NCBI GenBank assembly: GCA_022605955.1
Contig: JAKCOZ010000008.1
Coordinates: 37,736,547 to 37,800,546 of the forward strand
DNA: 64,000 bases
Source: Rallus limicola
Lineage: Eukaryota; Chordata; Aves; Gruiformes; Rallidae
Direction of reading: 5' to 3'
Part shown: positions 1 through 13,044 of the stretch, in pieces
How positions within the stretch are numbered: the first letter of the stretch is position 1
How the letters are laid out: each line of letters starts with the position of its first letter
Notes under the pieces: generated by a model
Database searches by the model: none
Told to the model about the DNA's origin: nothing
Seen by the model: the letters and a program-made list of their open reading frames with translations, nothing else
Translations under genes and position numbers: made by a program

Positions 1-962
1 GTACGTCCCATCTGAGATGCTGGCTACAGCCCGAGGCAGAGCACAAAGCCTTGCACTGGCTTTTTTCTGTGGGGTGGGGGGATTTGAAGGTGCTCGGTGC
101 TGGCTGTAGGACACAGCACCCTGAGGGTGCCGTTCCCAGCCGATGCTCCTAGCTCTGCTCTCTGTGTGGGGTTGAGTGAGTGTGCCCCTTAGCAGCAGAA
201 AACCCGTCCGGTGGTCAAGGCTGTGCTCTGCTTGAGGGGCTGCTCTTCAGCAGGGCACAGCGGGCCTTGCTGTGCACTTCATACAGGGGCAGCGGCAGGA
301 TGCTGCTGAGGCAAGAGGCTGTGGGGGCACTTTGCTTCCACAGAAGCTTCCATACTCCCACTTTGGAGGTGACTGTGGTGTATGACTTGAGCCCATCTTC
401 AGGTATCATGAAGCAGAAGACAGATCCCACGTTCCTTCAGCTCTAAACTCGCTGCTGCCACGTTGCATCTCATGGCTCAGAGGATTTGCCTCAGCGCAGG
501 TGAGGACAGTCCCGAGGGCACAACTGAGGTTGTTCCTGGGCGCTGTGGGTTGAGGGGATGTCCCATGCAGGAAGCACAGGTCTGGAGAGGGAGCATCTTT
601 CCATTGCCCAAGGCAATAAATGGATTAAATGGTTTTGTATCGATTGAATTCTGCTGGCTTACCCTGGCTGAGGAGCTTGTGCTAGAGCAGGTCTTCCTTT
701 TGTCCTGGCCGATGGTATAATTTGCTTGATGAGTTTTGCTCAAAATATGACAACTTGAAGCAGGGGTGAGTAATTTGGTAAGATGGTGGCCAGTGCAATG
801 GGAGAGCTAACCTGCAAGTGAGTTGCAAGAGAGAAGAGCTGAAAAAATAGTGTCTGCCAGATGGCAGGAAGCAATACTGCTCTGAAACTTGGGTTTGGGG
901 CTGTCTCCTACACAAGCAAAGTCTCCAACAGGTAGGAAGGTTCTTGACTACTTGGCCCCTCG
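1..962. other. Non-coding, nothing recognised
   Basis: Unique-looking sequence with only short, unsupported open frames. The last part before 963 may be diverged CR1. Confidence 0.5.
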
Positions 963-1441
963 CTCTACAGGAAGGATGTTGAGATGCTGGTGTGTGTCCA
1001 GAGAAGGTCGATAAAGCTGGTGAAGGGTCTGAGGCACAAGTCCTACAAGGAGCAGCCGAGGGAGCTGGGGCTTTTTAGCCTTAAGAAAAGGAGACGGAGG
1101 GGAGACCTCATCACTCTCTACAGCTACCTCCAGGGTGGTTGCAGAGATGTTAGGTCAGTCTCTTCTCAAGGGTAATAATCAATCAGATGAGAGGAAATGG
1201 TTTTAATTTGCCCCAGGGGAGATTTAGGTTAGATATCTGAAAGAATTTCTTTACTGAAAGGGAGGTCAAGTACTGGAACAGGCTGCCCAGGGAGGTGGTG
1301 GAGTCACCATCCCTGGAGGTATTTAAAAGGGGTGTAGATGCTTTGGGACATGGTCTAGAGGTGGACTAGGCAGGGTTAGGCTGTGGTTGGACTTGATGAT
1401 CTTAAAGGTCTCTTCCAAGCTAAGTGATTCTATGATTCTGT
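963..1441 (+). mobile_element. CR1 LINE fragment, 3' end
   Basis: The stretch reads as the 3' end of an avian CR1. It has the tail of the second open frame (a readable ELGLFSLKKRRRRGDL segment), then the 3' untranslated part with AGGCTGCCCAGGGAGGTGG and GGACTTGATGATCTTAAAGG, ending in GATTCTATGATTCTG. It is 5'-truncated, as most CR1 copies are, and diverged. It belongs to the same type as the copy at 29.9 kb, sharing the GGTGGACTAGGCAGGGTTAG signature. Confidence 0.93.
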
Positions 1442-4400
1442 GTAGTGTTCCTAGAGACCTGTAGGACATCCCTCAAACCTCAGCCAGCCCTTAACCATGC
1501 AGCATTTTGTAAGGAAACTCTTTAATCCAAAATAATGACCACCTCTGGAGCACCATGTGCGACTCAGTGCAGTGCATGTCTTCACTGGGGGGGGCAATTG
1601 CTGCACCCTAAGACCTGCCAACACTCTACCATCTTCAAAACCACAGTGTTCCTAGTCCCTGTCCCCACTTCCCTTTTGAAAGAGGCACAAGAGCTCCTTT
1701 CCCTTAAGCTTTGTTCTGCAATGAAAACGAAAGCATGAAGACATTTTGCTGTGGGAGCTGGAGGTTGTGTGCCTCATTCCTCCAGATTGCCAGTCCTCAG
1801 CCCCCAGCGATGAAGGACCTGTGGAGCAGGGAGTCCCGACTCCTTCTCAAGGGTATTGACCTGGGAAGGGAAGTCCTAGCTTCATGCCATGCACTGCTGA
1901 AGGGAAACAGCTGCCTTCCTACACGCGGCTTGTTTTAGTGTCACGTGTAGATGTTGAATATATTTCTTGATTTCTTCAGCAAGGCCTTGCATCCACTCCT
2001 GATTCCATCCAGGCTCTGATACTGCAGAGAGTGGTACAGCATAAATCTTTAGGCTAGCAGCTGAATATTGTAACTTCATTTGGTTAGAGAGAAAAACAGG
2101 CTTCCCAGAAGATGCCTTCCACTTTAATTATTAAATAAAAAGGAAAATAATAGCTGTCAGGTCTCCAGCCTGTTTGGTCTTCTTCTGGAGCACCCCAGTG
2201 TGAATAGGGGAGCCCTGCTTTGTGCCGGGAGTAAGTAGGAACAGAGGGAGCACCTGACTTGTCCTTGGATGGGCATAGTATGGTCCAGACCTCCCCAGTG
2301 TGAGTGTCTGCTGCTTTCTGTCAGGAGCTGGAACTTCCTGCTGTCCAGGAGAGCACAGCAGCCATGGAAAATGAACAAAAGACTCCCTTCTCATAGTCCA
2401 GTGAGAGGCTGTTTGTGTCAGGAGCCAACAGGAGGAGACCCATATGCAGCCAGAGGAGGCCAGAGCTGGGATGCTCAAGGCACGAGCTGTTGCTGTGGCA
2501 CGTGCCAGCACATCCGTGGGAGGTGGCTTTGGGATGGAAGGGGAGCTGGTGATGACAGACCGGATGGGGCCAGTTCATCCCTTTATTCTGCTTCTTCCCC
2601 AGTTAGAAGCATGCAGGAGCATCGTGTCAAACCCTGTCATGTCTCTCTGGCTTGGTGGCACTGGACCCACAGGGCTGTTCTTGCTGAGCTCGGGGTACTC
2701 ACGCTTACGGGGGTTGCAAATTACACCCACACCTCCAAGGGAGTGGAGGCAAGTCCTGACCAGCGCCTTGTGTGGTACAGTATCCCTTCTATAATGAAAA
2801 GGCTTTGGCATTTATTCCCAAAAATAGACATTTCAAAAAAATTCCATTTTTTAAAACATCTGAAGGATGCTGCTTTCATTTCAGGCAGCGGGATCTCATT
2901 TTGAAGCCTCAAGAGCTGCAGTGAAATGGGTTTGTCATCGGCTAGGGAGCTCCGGTGCCTATGTGCCTCTCAGCAGCCCTGATGAATCCTCATCCCAGCC
3001 CGGCTTGCGAGTCGTGCAGTGCCACCCAGTTCACCCAAATCCCCGTTGAGCAGTGTGGGCTGGGATTGCAGCTCCGTCATGACTCCGTGGTGGCTTCGGC
3101 ACTCAGGCTTCTGACTCTCAACTCAGACAGCAATGTCTAGCAAATAATGCACTGAGGCTGGGTTTGCCTTTTTCTCATCTTGCTATGCACAAGTACCTTT
3201 TATTGCTGGGGCTTTAAATTATGTTTTACTCCCTCCTTCTCAAACCCTTTTTTAATTTGCATTTTGCTGCTGTTCCCATCTACATAAAGCCCAGTACCGA
3301 ACCATCCAGACCTTCTCCAGCAGTGGTCCCAGACCCAGACATCAGCAGATCAATACTTCTGGTGGGCTCTGGTAAGTTTGAAGCACCCCTTTTCCACCGG
3401 CCTGACCTTCAGGTGCTTTTCTAGGTCAAGTGAGGAGGAGAGGTGAGTTCTTGGCAGTGGCTGAAGCAGGTGTTTGCTGCAGAGCTGGGGCAGGCAGGCA
3501 GGCAGCGTGCTGCCTCCCAAACCCAGCTCCCTAACTCCTCCTGCCAGGCAGCTGACCAGACAAAATGTTGCATCTGAGCCAAACAGCTTGTATCCCGTCA
3601 GGCTTCCAGCTTGGGAAGCTATAAAAATCTCACTGAGAATGAGAGGATCAGAAACGTATGGCTGCTGGAATTTATGTGCTCTTTGCTACTCTCAGCTTGC
3701 CGGTGTATTTACTGTCTGGGCTCCCCGCAGAGACCAGAGCAGCCCAACAGCCTGGTTTCCAGGTGGGGAAACTGGGGGATTTCAGGGTAACCAAAGGCTG
3801 CTGACCCTTTCCCCCTCGCCCTTCTCTGGTTGTGGGCAGTGAGCAGCAGAGGGAGAGCTTAGTGCAAGAGCAGGACACACCGCGTGTGTGTTTATTGCAG
3901 GAGGACACAGGCTCAAAGGAAGGTGAGGGTAGCACTTTGTGGAGTGGGCACCCTGAAATGCTTGTCCTTGCAGGAGGTGTTTGGCATCCCCCATCTCCAG
4001 GATCAGCACAGCCTGCTCAGAGGTGTGTGTGACTGCTAGAAAACACTTGTCATGCTGGGAGTGGACCTAATGCCACCGATGGAGTGAAGTGAAAGGACCA
4101 AAGAAATAAAAGGGAATTGGAGAGGGGTTAAATTTTCTCTTTTTCTTTTGTTTTTAAGGGGAGAAGAATTATTTTAGCATTTTAATAGTTGGTGACTTGG
4201 AAAAGCCACATCCTAGCAATAGGCTGTGAGGTATTCTATCAAACAGGACTCACTCTCTTCTGCTGTCTCCTTTCTTTCCACCTCTGCAGACCAGCAAGCT
4301 CTTCTGACTCCTAGCCCTGCTGTTTTATCACCATGCAGCAAGGATGCTTCAATTTCATCAGCCAGCTGAAACCTGTGCAGAGCAGAGGCTGGCCATCGCT

Positions 4401-5267
4401 TCAGGGGCAGAGCATGATGCTCACTGTCCTGGGCATCGAGGCAGACCCTCATCTGCCTGTGTCACTGTGGGCTTTTGAACCCAAAACACAAGGTATGTAA
4501 TCACCTTTTAGATAGGACTCAGAGATCTGAAGCCGGGATCTACTGTCTTGTTTGAATGAATGTCAGCCTGTAACGCATCAAGACAGATCAGAAAGCATCA
4601 GACTGGCTTATGAGGGCAGCACCCCCCGCTTGGCATAATCCATCCCCCTAGCCACGCATATGAATGCGAAGAAGAAATGTTATTTCTATGGTGACGCATC
4701 CCTGAGAGCACCTAATCTGGATTTATTGAGGTCGTAAAACTGACTTAGCGCTGTGGTACCTAGACTGTGGGATAAATAGAAGTCTTCTATTTATAATGCT
4801 GCCAATCTGGCACTGCTCACAAGCACTAAAAATAAAACTTTTTGCAGAGCAAGTCAAATCAATGGGTGCACTTTTTGCATTGTCTGTGATCCCGTGGCGT
4901 GCTGCACGCCGTCAGGGTTTGGAAGGAATTCTGCACAGCATGACTGGAGCATCGCCTTTTCAGGCAGTGGCATCCCCACAGCACTGGCTTCTCCTTTCCC
5001 TACCCTTGTTGCCCAGATGTGATTCCTCTGCAAGTCTGGGGCAGGAGTTATTAGCCCTGATAACTCGACTGTCTGAGTAAAACCCAGCAAAGAGGGAGTT
5101 TGCTATGCTGTAGCTGCCTGGTGAGCACCAGACCAGTTCAAGCTAGCACCCCAGTTGTGTTAGCAGCATGGGAACCGAGGCCACTTGCTCTGCTTTCAGC
5201 TACTGGCACAGAAGCAGAGGGATGTGTTAAATGCTGAGGCAGAGCCTGGGCTGACACGGCTGCTTGG
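1442..5267. other. Non-coding unique sequence
   Basis: No gene or repeat family is recognised apart from the A/T-box palindrome block at 4771-4835. A 211-codon frame at 2269-2904 has no family features and is cut by competing frames on both strands. Confidence 0.5.
4771..4835. promoter_or_regulatory. Palindrome with MEF2-type A/T boxes, possible enhancer
   Basis: A perfect palindrome occupies 4772-4794: 11-base arms around one central base. Its right half overlaps CTATTTATAA (4787-4796), which fits the MEF2 consensus YTAWWWWTAR. A second fit, CTAAAAATAA, lies at 4826-4835. The surrounding 4650-4870 is AT-richer than the neighbourhood. Binding and function are inferred from motifs only. Confidence 0.25.
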
Positions 5268-5724
5268 CAGAGCTGAGCAAAGGGCCACAAAGATAATTAA
5301 AGGCCTGGAGCATGTCCCCTGTGAGGAGAGGCTGAATGAACTGGGGCTGTTCAGCCTTGAGAAAAAAGACTTGGAGAGGATCTGATCAATGTTTATCAGT
5401 ATCTGAAGTGTGGGAGACAAAGGGAAATGTCCAGCCTCTTCTCAGTGTCTGTGAGGACAGGACAAGGGGCGATGGCCTCAAGTTGGAGCACAGGGAGTTC
5501 CACACCAATATGGGGAAGAACTTCTTCTCAGTGAGGGTGAGGGAGCCCTGGGACAGGCTGCCCAGGGGGGTGTGGAGCCTCCTTCTCTGGAGATACTCAA
5601 GACCCATCTGGATGCCAACCTGTGTGACCTGTCCGAGGGAGCTGCTTTGGCAGGGGGGTTGGACTCGATCTCTCAAGGTCCCTTCCAACCCCTACGATTC
5701 TGTGAATCTGTGAATCTGTGAACT
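5268..5724 (+). mobile_element. CR1 LINE fragment, 3' end
   Basis: This is a 5'-truncated CR1 tail. It encodes a degraded [12 protein letters not shown] segment followed by the strings AGGCTGCCCAGGGGGGTG and GCTTTGGCAGGGGGGTTGG, and ends in ATTCTGTGAATCTGTGAATC. It matches the 3' parts of the copies at 19.8 and 22.2 kb closely, so the three are one CR1 subfamily. A one-base frame slip near GACTTGGAGAGGATCTGATC breaks the frame. Confidence 0.93.
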
Positions 5725-7285
5725 CCGGTCTCGTCAGGCTCGTGCAGCCCAGTAATCAAGGGCTGGGTACCCTACGAGAGTGGACTTATGATCTGAGATG
5801 CAGATAAACTCACCCTTGGTCTTCTTTCCCTCAGTGAAATGACCCTTACCATCCAACAATATTGAACTTCACACCAAACATGTTGGGTTTTTTTAAGTAA
5901 ATCCTTATTACTCTTTTAACTCACCCGTGTAAAATCTGTATTTATAGTGAACACAGCCCTCCACTGCTAGCCCACCCGCCACAGCAGAAGGGTCTGCAAC
6001 CTCCCCTGCTGGGATTGTAACACTGAATAGCCTCCCAGATTTCTTCTCTTTGATAGGGAAGCAGATACATGGATTTTGTAGTCAACACTGTTGTGGACAA
6101 GATCGTAAAGCAGATACCTGCTGCTGTGATTTAACATCAGCCAGGCTTCCCTCAGCGTTTTCTGGCTTTGCATTTACTTTCAAAGCAGGTTGGGCTCTCC
6201 TTCCCTGGGGTTTCCAGCTACTGAGGTCTGTGAACATCACCCCATTGGATCTAGCTGCTCTTCGCGTGGCTCTGCTGGAGAGGCAGCAAGAGGGGCAGGT
6301 GCCAAAGCCAGTCCTCCACCAGCTCTCCTTTCATCACGCCTGGCTTCACAAAATGACCAAAACAAGAAGAGCAGCTTCTCGCTGACCAGCTGCTAACTGG
6401 GGCTGCCAGGAACCCCACAGTCACTTTGATGTCTTCCCAGTGCAGACTGGAGAGCCGCATTCAGCCCCCCTGCTGCCAAGTTGGGCTGGCAAGGCTGTGC
6501 AGGAACGTCACCATCATGCCTGGATGTGGAGCACTCAGCGGGGGAGATCTGCCAGGTCCTGGCACACAAGGTGAGCCCTGAGCACAGAAACCTCCCATCT
6601 AGCACCAACGTGTCTTTAAAAGAGCGTTTTGTGCTCTGAGAAGGGTGCTTCTTCACAAGTTGTCGTTTCTGTCCACAGGAAGCCTTTGTGGCAGTGCTGG
6701 CGCAGTTCGAGCTGGGGTGTGAGCGTCAGGCACAGTGCATCATGGTGTGGAAGCCTTGATGTTCCCTTGAAACTTGCGATTGGGTTTGTTGGCTTTTTGT
6801 TTTGGCTTTCTCTACCTGTGACGTTACTCGGTTTGCAGAGTAGATGCCTGATGGACAGAAGGGAGAAATAAATCCCAAAGCGCCTGCCCCAAATGGTGCG
6901 TAGGAAAAGTATCATTAAGCACAGTGGGGTCTGAGAGGGGTGAAAAGCAACTGGCTCAAAATGGAAACAGCTCATGGGGGTGGCCAGGGGCTCAGAGGGT
7001 AGCTGCAGCAACACACCTGCCCACCTGATGGCCCTGTGGAAGGGTGCACAGAGTTAGTCCCTCCCTAAATCCAAGGCATTGAAAAGGAGCAGCAGCCCTG
7101 TACAACACTGCTGAGCTTTGCAGTGATGGTCACCATGTGGCTCGTGTCCTCAGAGCTACTATTGCCTCAAGCCCTCAGCCCAGCCTGTTAGCAGTGAGAG
7201 GCCAAGCTCTGGTTGATGCCCGGCAGTTCTTCAGCACACGCTCAAGATGTTTGAGCTGCCTGAACTCCTTGCCCAGTGCCTTTCA
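5725..7285. other. Non-coding unique sequence
   Basis: I see no gene, RNA or repeat here beyond short frames. Confidence 0.5.
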
Positions 7286-7500
7286 GGTTAGAAATGGGGA
7301 GAAATGTCTTCTCCAGAAGTGTGGTGGGGCATTGGAACGGGTTGCCCAGGGAGGTGATGGAGTCATCATCCCTTGGGGTGTTGAAGGAAAGGCTGGATGA
7401 GGTACTCAGGGACACTGGCTAATGAGTAACATAGGTGGCAGGGGGATGGTTGGGCTAGATATTCTCAGAGGTCTTTTCCAACCTTGATGATTCTCTGTCT
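7286..7500 (+). mobile_element. Short diverged CR1 3' fragment
   Basis: Only about 215 bases of CR1 tail remain: CATTGGAACGGGTTGCCCAG, GGAGGTGATGGAGTCATCAT and GAGGTCTTTTCCAACCTTGA, then a worn octamer end (TGATTCTCTGTCTG). No open frame is left. It is older than the copies at 19.8 and 22.2 kb, judging by its divergence. Confidence 0.85.
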
Positions 7501-10500
7501 GACACCTTACAGCACTCAGATAAAGGGTGTTGCAGAACTTGCAAGCTAAGTGTGCTGCAGCCCCATTTGTTCAATTCTGGGTGAAGGATCCTCAGGGACA
7601 CCCAACTATCGATGAGTTGGTGCAGAGAGCGGTAAGATGAGTAAGACTGGAGGCGAGAGGTGGGGCTGCAGTACTTGGGGAGCAGGGCAGTCCTTGCCAG
7701 GCAGGCAGCTGGCAGCTTGGTGGCCATTGCACAGTCAGGCAGGCTGGGAGAAGAAAGCCAGAAGGACAGATAATTCCAGCACGGTAAGTGGAGCTAAGCA
7801 CTGCCATATGGCTGCTTCCGCAGAGGAGGAAGCACACAAGGAGTGAGCCATCCCCAGCGCTTTCAAATGAGCTTTCCAGTTCTTTTCCTGCAAGTATGAG
7901 AAGAACAGAGTCCTGGGAATATGAACCACAGGGGAATGCAGGAATTCCCCATGGATATTATCTGGTGCTTTGCTCTGCCCCAACAACATCTGGGAGGAGG
8001 CCAGTGGCAGAAGGGCAAGGTGTTTCTAATGGTGGAGATCCCAAGGTGGATCAGAGAGGAAGGGGAAGAAAACTTTGTCAGGAATGGGTGGTAAAACCCT
8101 TCCGTGACAGACATTGGAGGAGAAGAATAGGTGGTTGCTCCTGGTCAGTGCTTTGACCTGTTAGAAAACGTTGCATCCAGTAAAAAGAGAATTGAAGAGT
8201 TTTATTTCCTGCAAAGTTTTTTGGTACAGGTCTGGGGGAGAGTAGGCAAAAACTTGCCAGCAAGGGCAGGAAAGAAAACAGTAGGCTTTTCTGCTCCCCT
8301 TATTAAAACCATTGCTTTTAGTTAGCCTGTCTTAACCCTTGCACATCCTCTGGTATGGGGTTAACACCGCTGGTGGAAACCTGATGCGGTGGCCAAAGTT
8401 TGCTGGAGTATATCTCTCCCTGAAGATGGAGAACACAAGGATCCTCACACAGGGGCTGAGCAAAAATAAGAGCCTGGAGAGGAAGAAGTTAGGGAAACAG
8501 CAGCTTTCGTAAGTGCTTTATCCTCAGAGACTGTTTCTTAGCAGAGAGCGGGGAGGGGGAGAGTGTTTAGGGAAAGCTCTTTTGGAGGAAGAGCATCCTT
8601 TGCTGCAGCAGGCTCAGAAGAAACGCTGGGAGATGTATCAGAGAGACAGACGGTGGGTGGGAGGAGGGAAGATGTGGAGCTTCACAGCAGGGCAGCAAGT
8701 AACATGCATGTTTTCAGGCTTGGAATTTTTGGGGCTGAATGATGGAATTTGCATATTTGTAGCAACTGAGATTTCACTGGCAGAGGCAGATTTCTTCTCC
8801 CCCATACCAGGCCCCTTCCAGAACCAAACCCCAGCATCACTAACAATCCATTAGCTCATTGTCTGCCTGTTTTTTCTTAAAACTTCAGCTCTGAAATTGC
8901 AAAATTGCTCAAGAATATCTGCTTTAGTCTTTTCAAAAGGGGCTGTTTCAAAAAAAGGTCTTGCAACCAACCTTGCTGCTCAAGAAGGAAACTGTGAAAC
9001 CATGAAGACCAGAAGACAGAAGGTAACAAACTGAATATTTTTTAAAGAACCAACCAACCAAAGAAACAAAAAAACCCCCCTTCCAACAAGTCACCCATCT
9101 TTTGGGGATGTTCAAACTCTTGAATGCATGTGGCTGGTGGGATTGCAACTCCAATCCACTGCTAGAGCTGTTGAAAGATATGTCACCATCTTAATCACTG
9201 CACATCTGCTGCAGCAGTTAAAAGCTTCTCTGGTCACCTGCCCCCTTCTCACTGCAAAACCTGCTGTTGCTGGTGCCTGTATGAATTGCCATGTTTTATG
9301 TGAGCACAGGGCTTGACAGCCCTGACAGGGTGGTGAAGACCACCAGCAGCTCCCAGAGAGCTCCTACCACAGCCTCTTCCCCTGTGCTGGCACGATTCAG
9401 TGGGGTTAGGGATCTCCTAGATCTGTCCAGGAGGTGTTTCTTAATTACACACTGTATAGAAGCCCTGCTAACATCTTCTTTGTCCTCCGGCCTGTGCTTT
9501 TCTCATGGCTCACTGGCAGTGTTTCATCACTTCTTCATTCCTTGTGCCCATCCTGCTCCATGGCTCGGGCTCCAGGCTGTGCGCAGGAGCTGCACAGAAG
9601 CCCATCTCTCCAGCTTTCCATCCTCAAAACTCACTCAGCAAGTGCACTCTGTGGTCCCTTCAAGCAGACTATGGTGCCAGGGCTATCTTCTTCTGCTGTA
9701 GTAGGATCAGCTGACACCTTTTCTAGCCTGGCCAGGGTCTCAGCACTGGCATCACCACCGCCCATCACCGCCACCATCCCCTGCTAGGTGCCTGTGCACT
9801 GCTGCAGTTCTCAAGGCAGGATTGGCACCTGTGGATCTTCTCCCATTAAATCATCTCCACATCAAGCATCACCGTGCATCGTGCTCACATGTGCTTTCCA
9901 AAGCACGTAGTTCGTCTGCCCCCAAAGTCTGTCTTTTCCCTCTGGTGCAAAGGTTTCTTAATGCCTCTGAGGTGAAGCATCCCCTCTCACTGCACAAGCT
10001 GGCAAGCAGAAGCGTGCTTTGGGAGAAGCACAGGAGCTGACTGCCAGTGGGGTGGCAAAGACTGCAGCCAGGCAGACAACAGCATCCTGGACTGTGAGTG
10101 GCAAGAGCAGTGATTGATAGGGCAAGGACTGCCCGAGATCCCAGCATCAGGCCCAGAAGAAATACTTCCAAGAAACAACTTACCAGATGCTGAGGTGGAT
10201 GGAGGGAAAAACAAAACCCAAACAGCAATAACCTGGCAGCCTTCAAACCGATATTTGAGCCGCTAATTGGGGTTCTTTTAATTCCCACAGCATAATGAAC
10301 AGGTAGGTTTCCTGTGCCCCATGCTCAGCTGAGATCTACTTCTCATGCACAGGTTGAACACAGTGTAGCTCGCTCACGTGCCCATCCGCCGTGCTGCTGG
10401 CTGCCCGATGCTGCTGGGAGTGACTGGCTCTGCCTGCCCTACAACCCATGTCTGACCCCCACCGGGGTCTCTGTGATGCCCAGCGATGCTCTGAACCCTG

Positions 10501-11213
10501 GCAGACCTTTGGTTGTCTGCTAACATGATTACCTCAAGCTGGGAGCGTGCTGGAAACAGATTGGGCTTTGCTTGGCCCTTCTGGATGGGCTTTTTATTGT
10601 AGGTTATTCCCACGGTGTATATATATGCTCTTCCCTCTACCCTGGTGCCTGGCCCTCTGCAGATGGGTAATGCCTTGGGCGTGCTGGGGATGCTTCTCAC
10701 ACACTACTGACCGCTTGAGCTGATTTCTCTGTATCCTAAGCAACCCCAATCCCATGGCCAGGTTGGATATTTTTTTTTTTTTTTGGCATCTTGTCCTGGG
10801 TTTGCTGGCTCTTGGCTCAAGCTGAGCCAGTGTGGAGACTCTGAAACCATACCCTGCATACATGGACTGTCATGGTCCTGCCAAAGGACTCGGTGGTTTT
10901 CTGTGCTGCTGATTGAGTGGCTATGATGGAAAAAAGAGCAGGTGATGGAAGATAGCTGTGTGTTTCCTGGGAGTGTGTGTAACCCGCATTTGTTGGCTCC
11001 ATTATTGCAGGCTGGGATGCAGCACAGGGCTGGTGTGCCAACTGGAGAGGAGACAGGTGGCTGCAGGGACCAGCCTGCCCCAGAGAAGGCAGAAGGGCCA
11101 ACCTTTGGGTTCAGCACTCTGATCTGATGGGTGTCAGGGGCTGCTGCTTTCTCCTCGAGCCCTGGCTCCCAGCAGTTTTAATGCAGGCAGCCACTGGATC
11201 AAGGAAGGAGGAA

Positions 11214-11269
11214 GAGGGATGCGGTGGCTCAGCCCACACTAGCATGGGAGGGATGCGGTGGCTCAGCCC
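11214..11269. repeat. 22-base direct repeat at 34-base spacing
   Basis: The repeated string contains GGGATGCGGTGGCTCAGCCC and is identical in both copies (11214-11235 and 11248-11269). Confidence 0.95.
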
Positions 11270-13005
11270 TGGCAGTGGCATGCAGTGAAGGTGAGGATTT
11301 CTGCCTGAAGTCGAGTCTTGGTTCTGGGGACAGTGGGGAAGCTCTCTAGGCCCTATTGAATGCTCTTTCATAAAAGCAGCATCAGGTTCTGGGATGATCG
11401 TCCCAGTACCATTGCAGCCACCATCCAAGAAGCACCCAAGCAAGTTTTGCCTTGAAAAGGCAGAGGCACTTACGTGCAGCATCTCTCTGAACTGCAGGCA
11501 GGACACAGAGCCCCAGCTCTTGCCTACACAGGGTTGGGGGTTCAGCACCCCTCTGAGCAGCTTGTCCCAGTGGAGCATGAATTCCATAGAGCCGAGTTCT
11601 CTGACGATGCATCTTCCCTCACCCTTTCTGCTCCTCACGTAGGGAGAGCTTTGCTGCCATCTCTGTCACACAAAGACAATAGAGTTTTGTCTTTCAGGAT
11701 GGAAGATTGGGGTGCAATCACCCCAAACACAGCCCTTTCTCCCCAGAACAGCTGGCAAGGTGGAGGTGCCCACCCACCACCACCCTCCTGCCCCCAGCCC
11801 CGTTCAGCCATCTGTCATTAAGAACCCATAACACAATTCCTAAGTGGCTCCTTGGGATGGGAAACGGATGGTACCAAGCCAAAGGCTGGGCCCACAGTTT
11901 CACTGGGTGTTGCAACAAGGGCGCGCTGGTGCCTGCGCTTTGCAGGTACACTGGTGATAATCATGATGTCCAAAAAGAAATTGCTGCTCTTCCCCAGATG
12001 CACTTTTCTGGTTCAAAATCCACGTTGCCTTTCTTTGTAGCCTCTAGCCACGCACCTTCTGTCAACTGCATCTTCCCCTACCTCAGACACAAGAGACAGC
12101 AAAGCCCCCTTGAAAACTCAAACTCTGGAAGCCCATGGCTGTGGTTTCTTTCTCTCCTTCTGGGTAGGGAGTAGCAGGGTTTGCTCCTGGAAACCCCTTC
12201 CCAGATCATTCCAGGTGTCCCCAGCTGACTTTGTTCCCCTTTCACGGGGAGGTTTCCACTTACTGTCACATGTGTGCTGCTCTCCGCCTGCAGGTAGGAC
12301 CTGGAAACTGAGGCAGAGGTGGGGACAAGGACCAAATGACTCCTCCAAGTCACCATCCAAGCAAGCAGCTCAGATGAGTCCCTTCCCGGCAGATGACAAG
12401 GTGGGTTTAGGAGCTCTCCCTTCTCCAGGTGTCTGAACACCCGCTTGAGTGGCTGCCTTGTGAGTGACTCTGTAATGAGCTGTGCAATCTCGAGAACAGA
12501 TCATGCAGACAATCTACTTCCAAGGCGGAAATATTCCACTTATTTTTATCCTTGTTTGCTGTCTGTTAGCCAGTTAATTATCCTTCTGAGGACTTTCTCC
12601 AAGTCTCTTTTGGGAAGGAAAGTTGGCAAATGCTGCCTGTCTGTCCTTGTCCATTTAAACGAGAACAGAGGATTCAATTTTAGTACCTTCTGGAGGAAAA
12701 AAAAAACCCTCTGTCTTTCTTTCATTTTTTCTTTGAGACTGTGTGGTGGGTTTTTTTTTTTCCCCTGACTGTGACAAGCTGCCAGCAACAGAGTTTTCCT
12801 CTCTGGATCTTCTGTGCTGTGATATAAGCACAACCAGCCATCTCTGCTGAGGAAGTGTGAAGAGGAGGCACTGGCACTCCAGCATTAAATGAATGGACAC
12901 CCAGGCTTGCTCCAAAGCTCCTCGCCCGGCGCTGGGGCCATCATGCTGCATTGCATCCCTCTGTTCCCCCAGTCGTCATCCCTTCTAATAGATGCCCTTG
13001 GGGAA

Positions 13006-13044
13006 GCATTTAAAAATGCAAACCATTTTTGTCACCATAGCAAC
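13006..13044. promoter_or_regulatory. Possible RFX X-box site in an AT-rich block
   Basis: GTCACCATAGCAAC at 13031-13044 fits the RFX consensus GTNRCC-N(0-3)-RGYAAC exactly. Just before it lies the imperfect palindrome GCATTTAAAAATGC (13006-13019). There is no nearby gene start, so a promoter role is unlikely; an enhancer role is possible but unproven. Confidence 0.22.

Noticed and set aside
10790..10935. TTGTCCTGGGTTTG as another LTR start
   Set aside because: Only about nine bases match, and nothing LTR-like follows.
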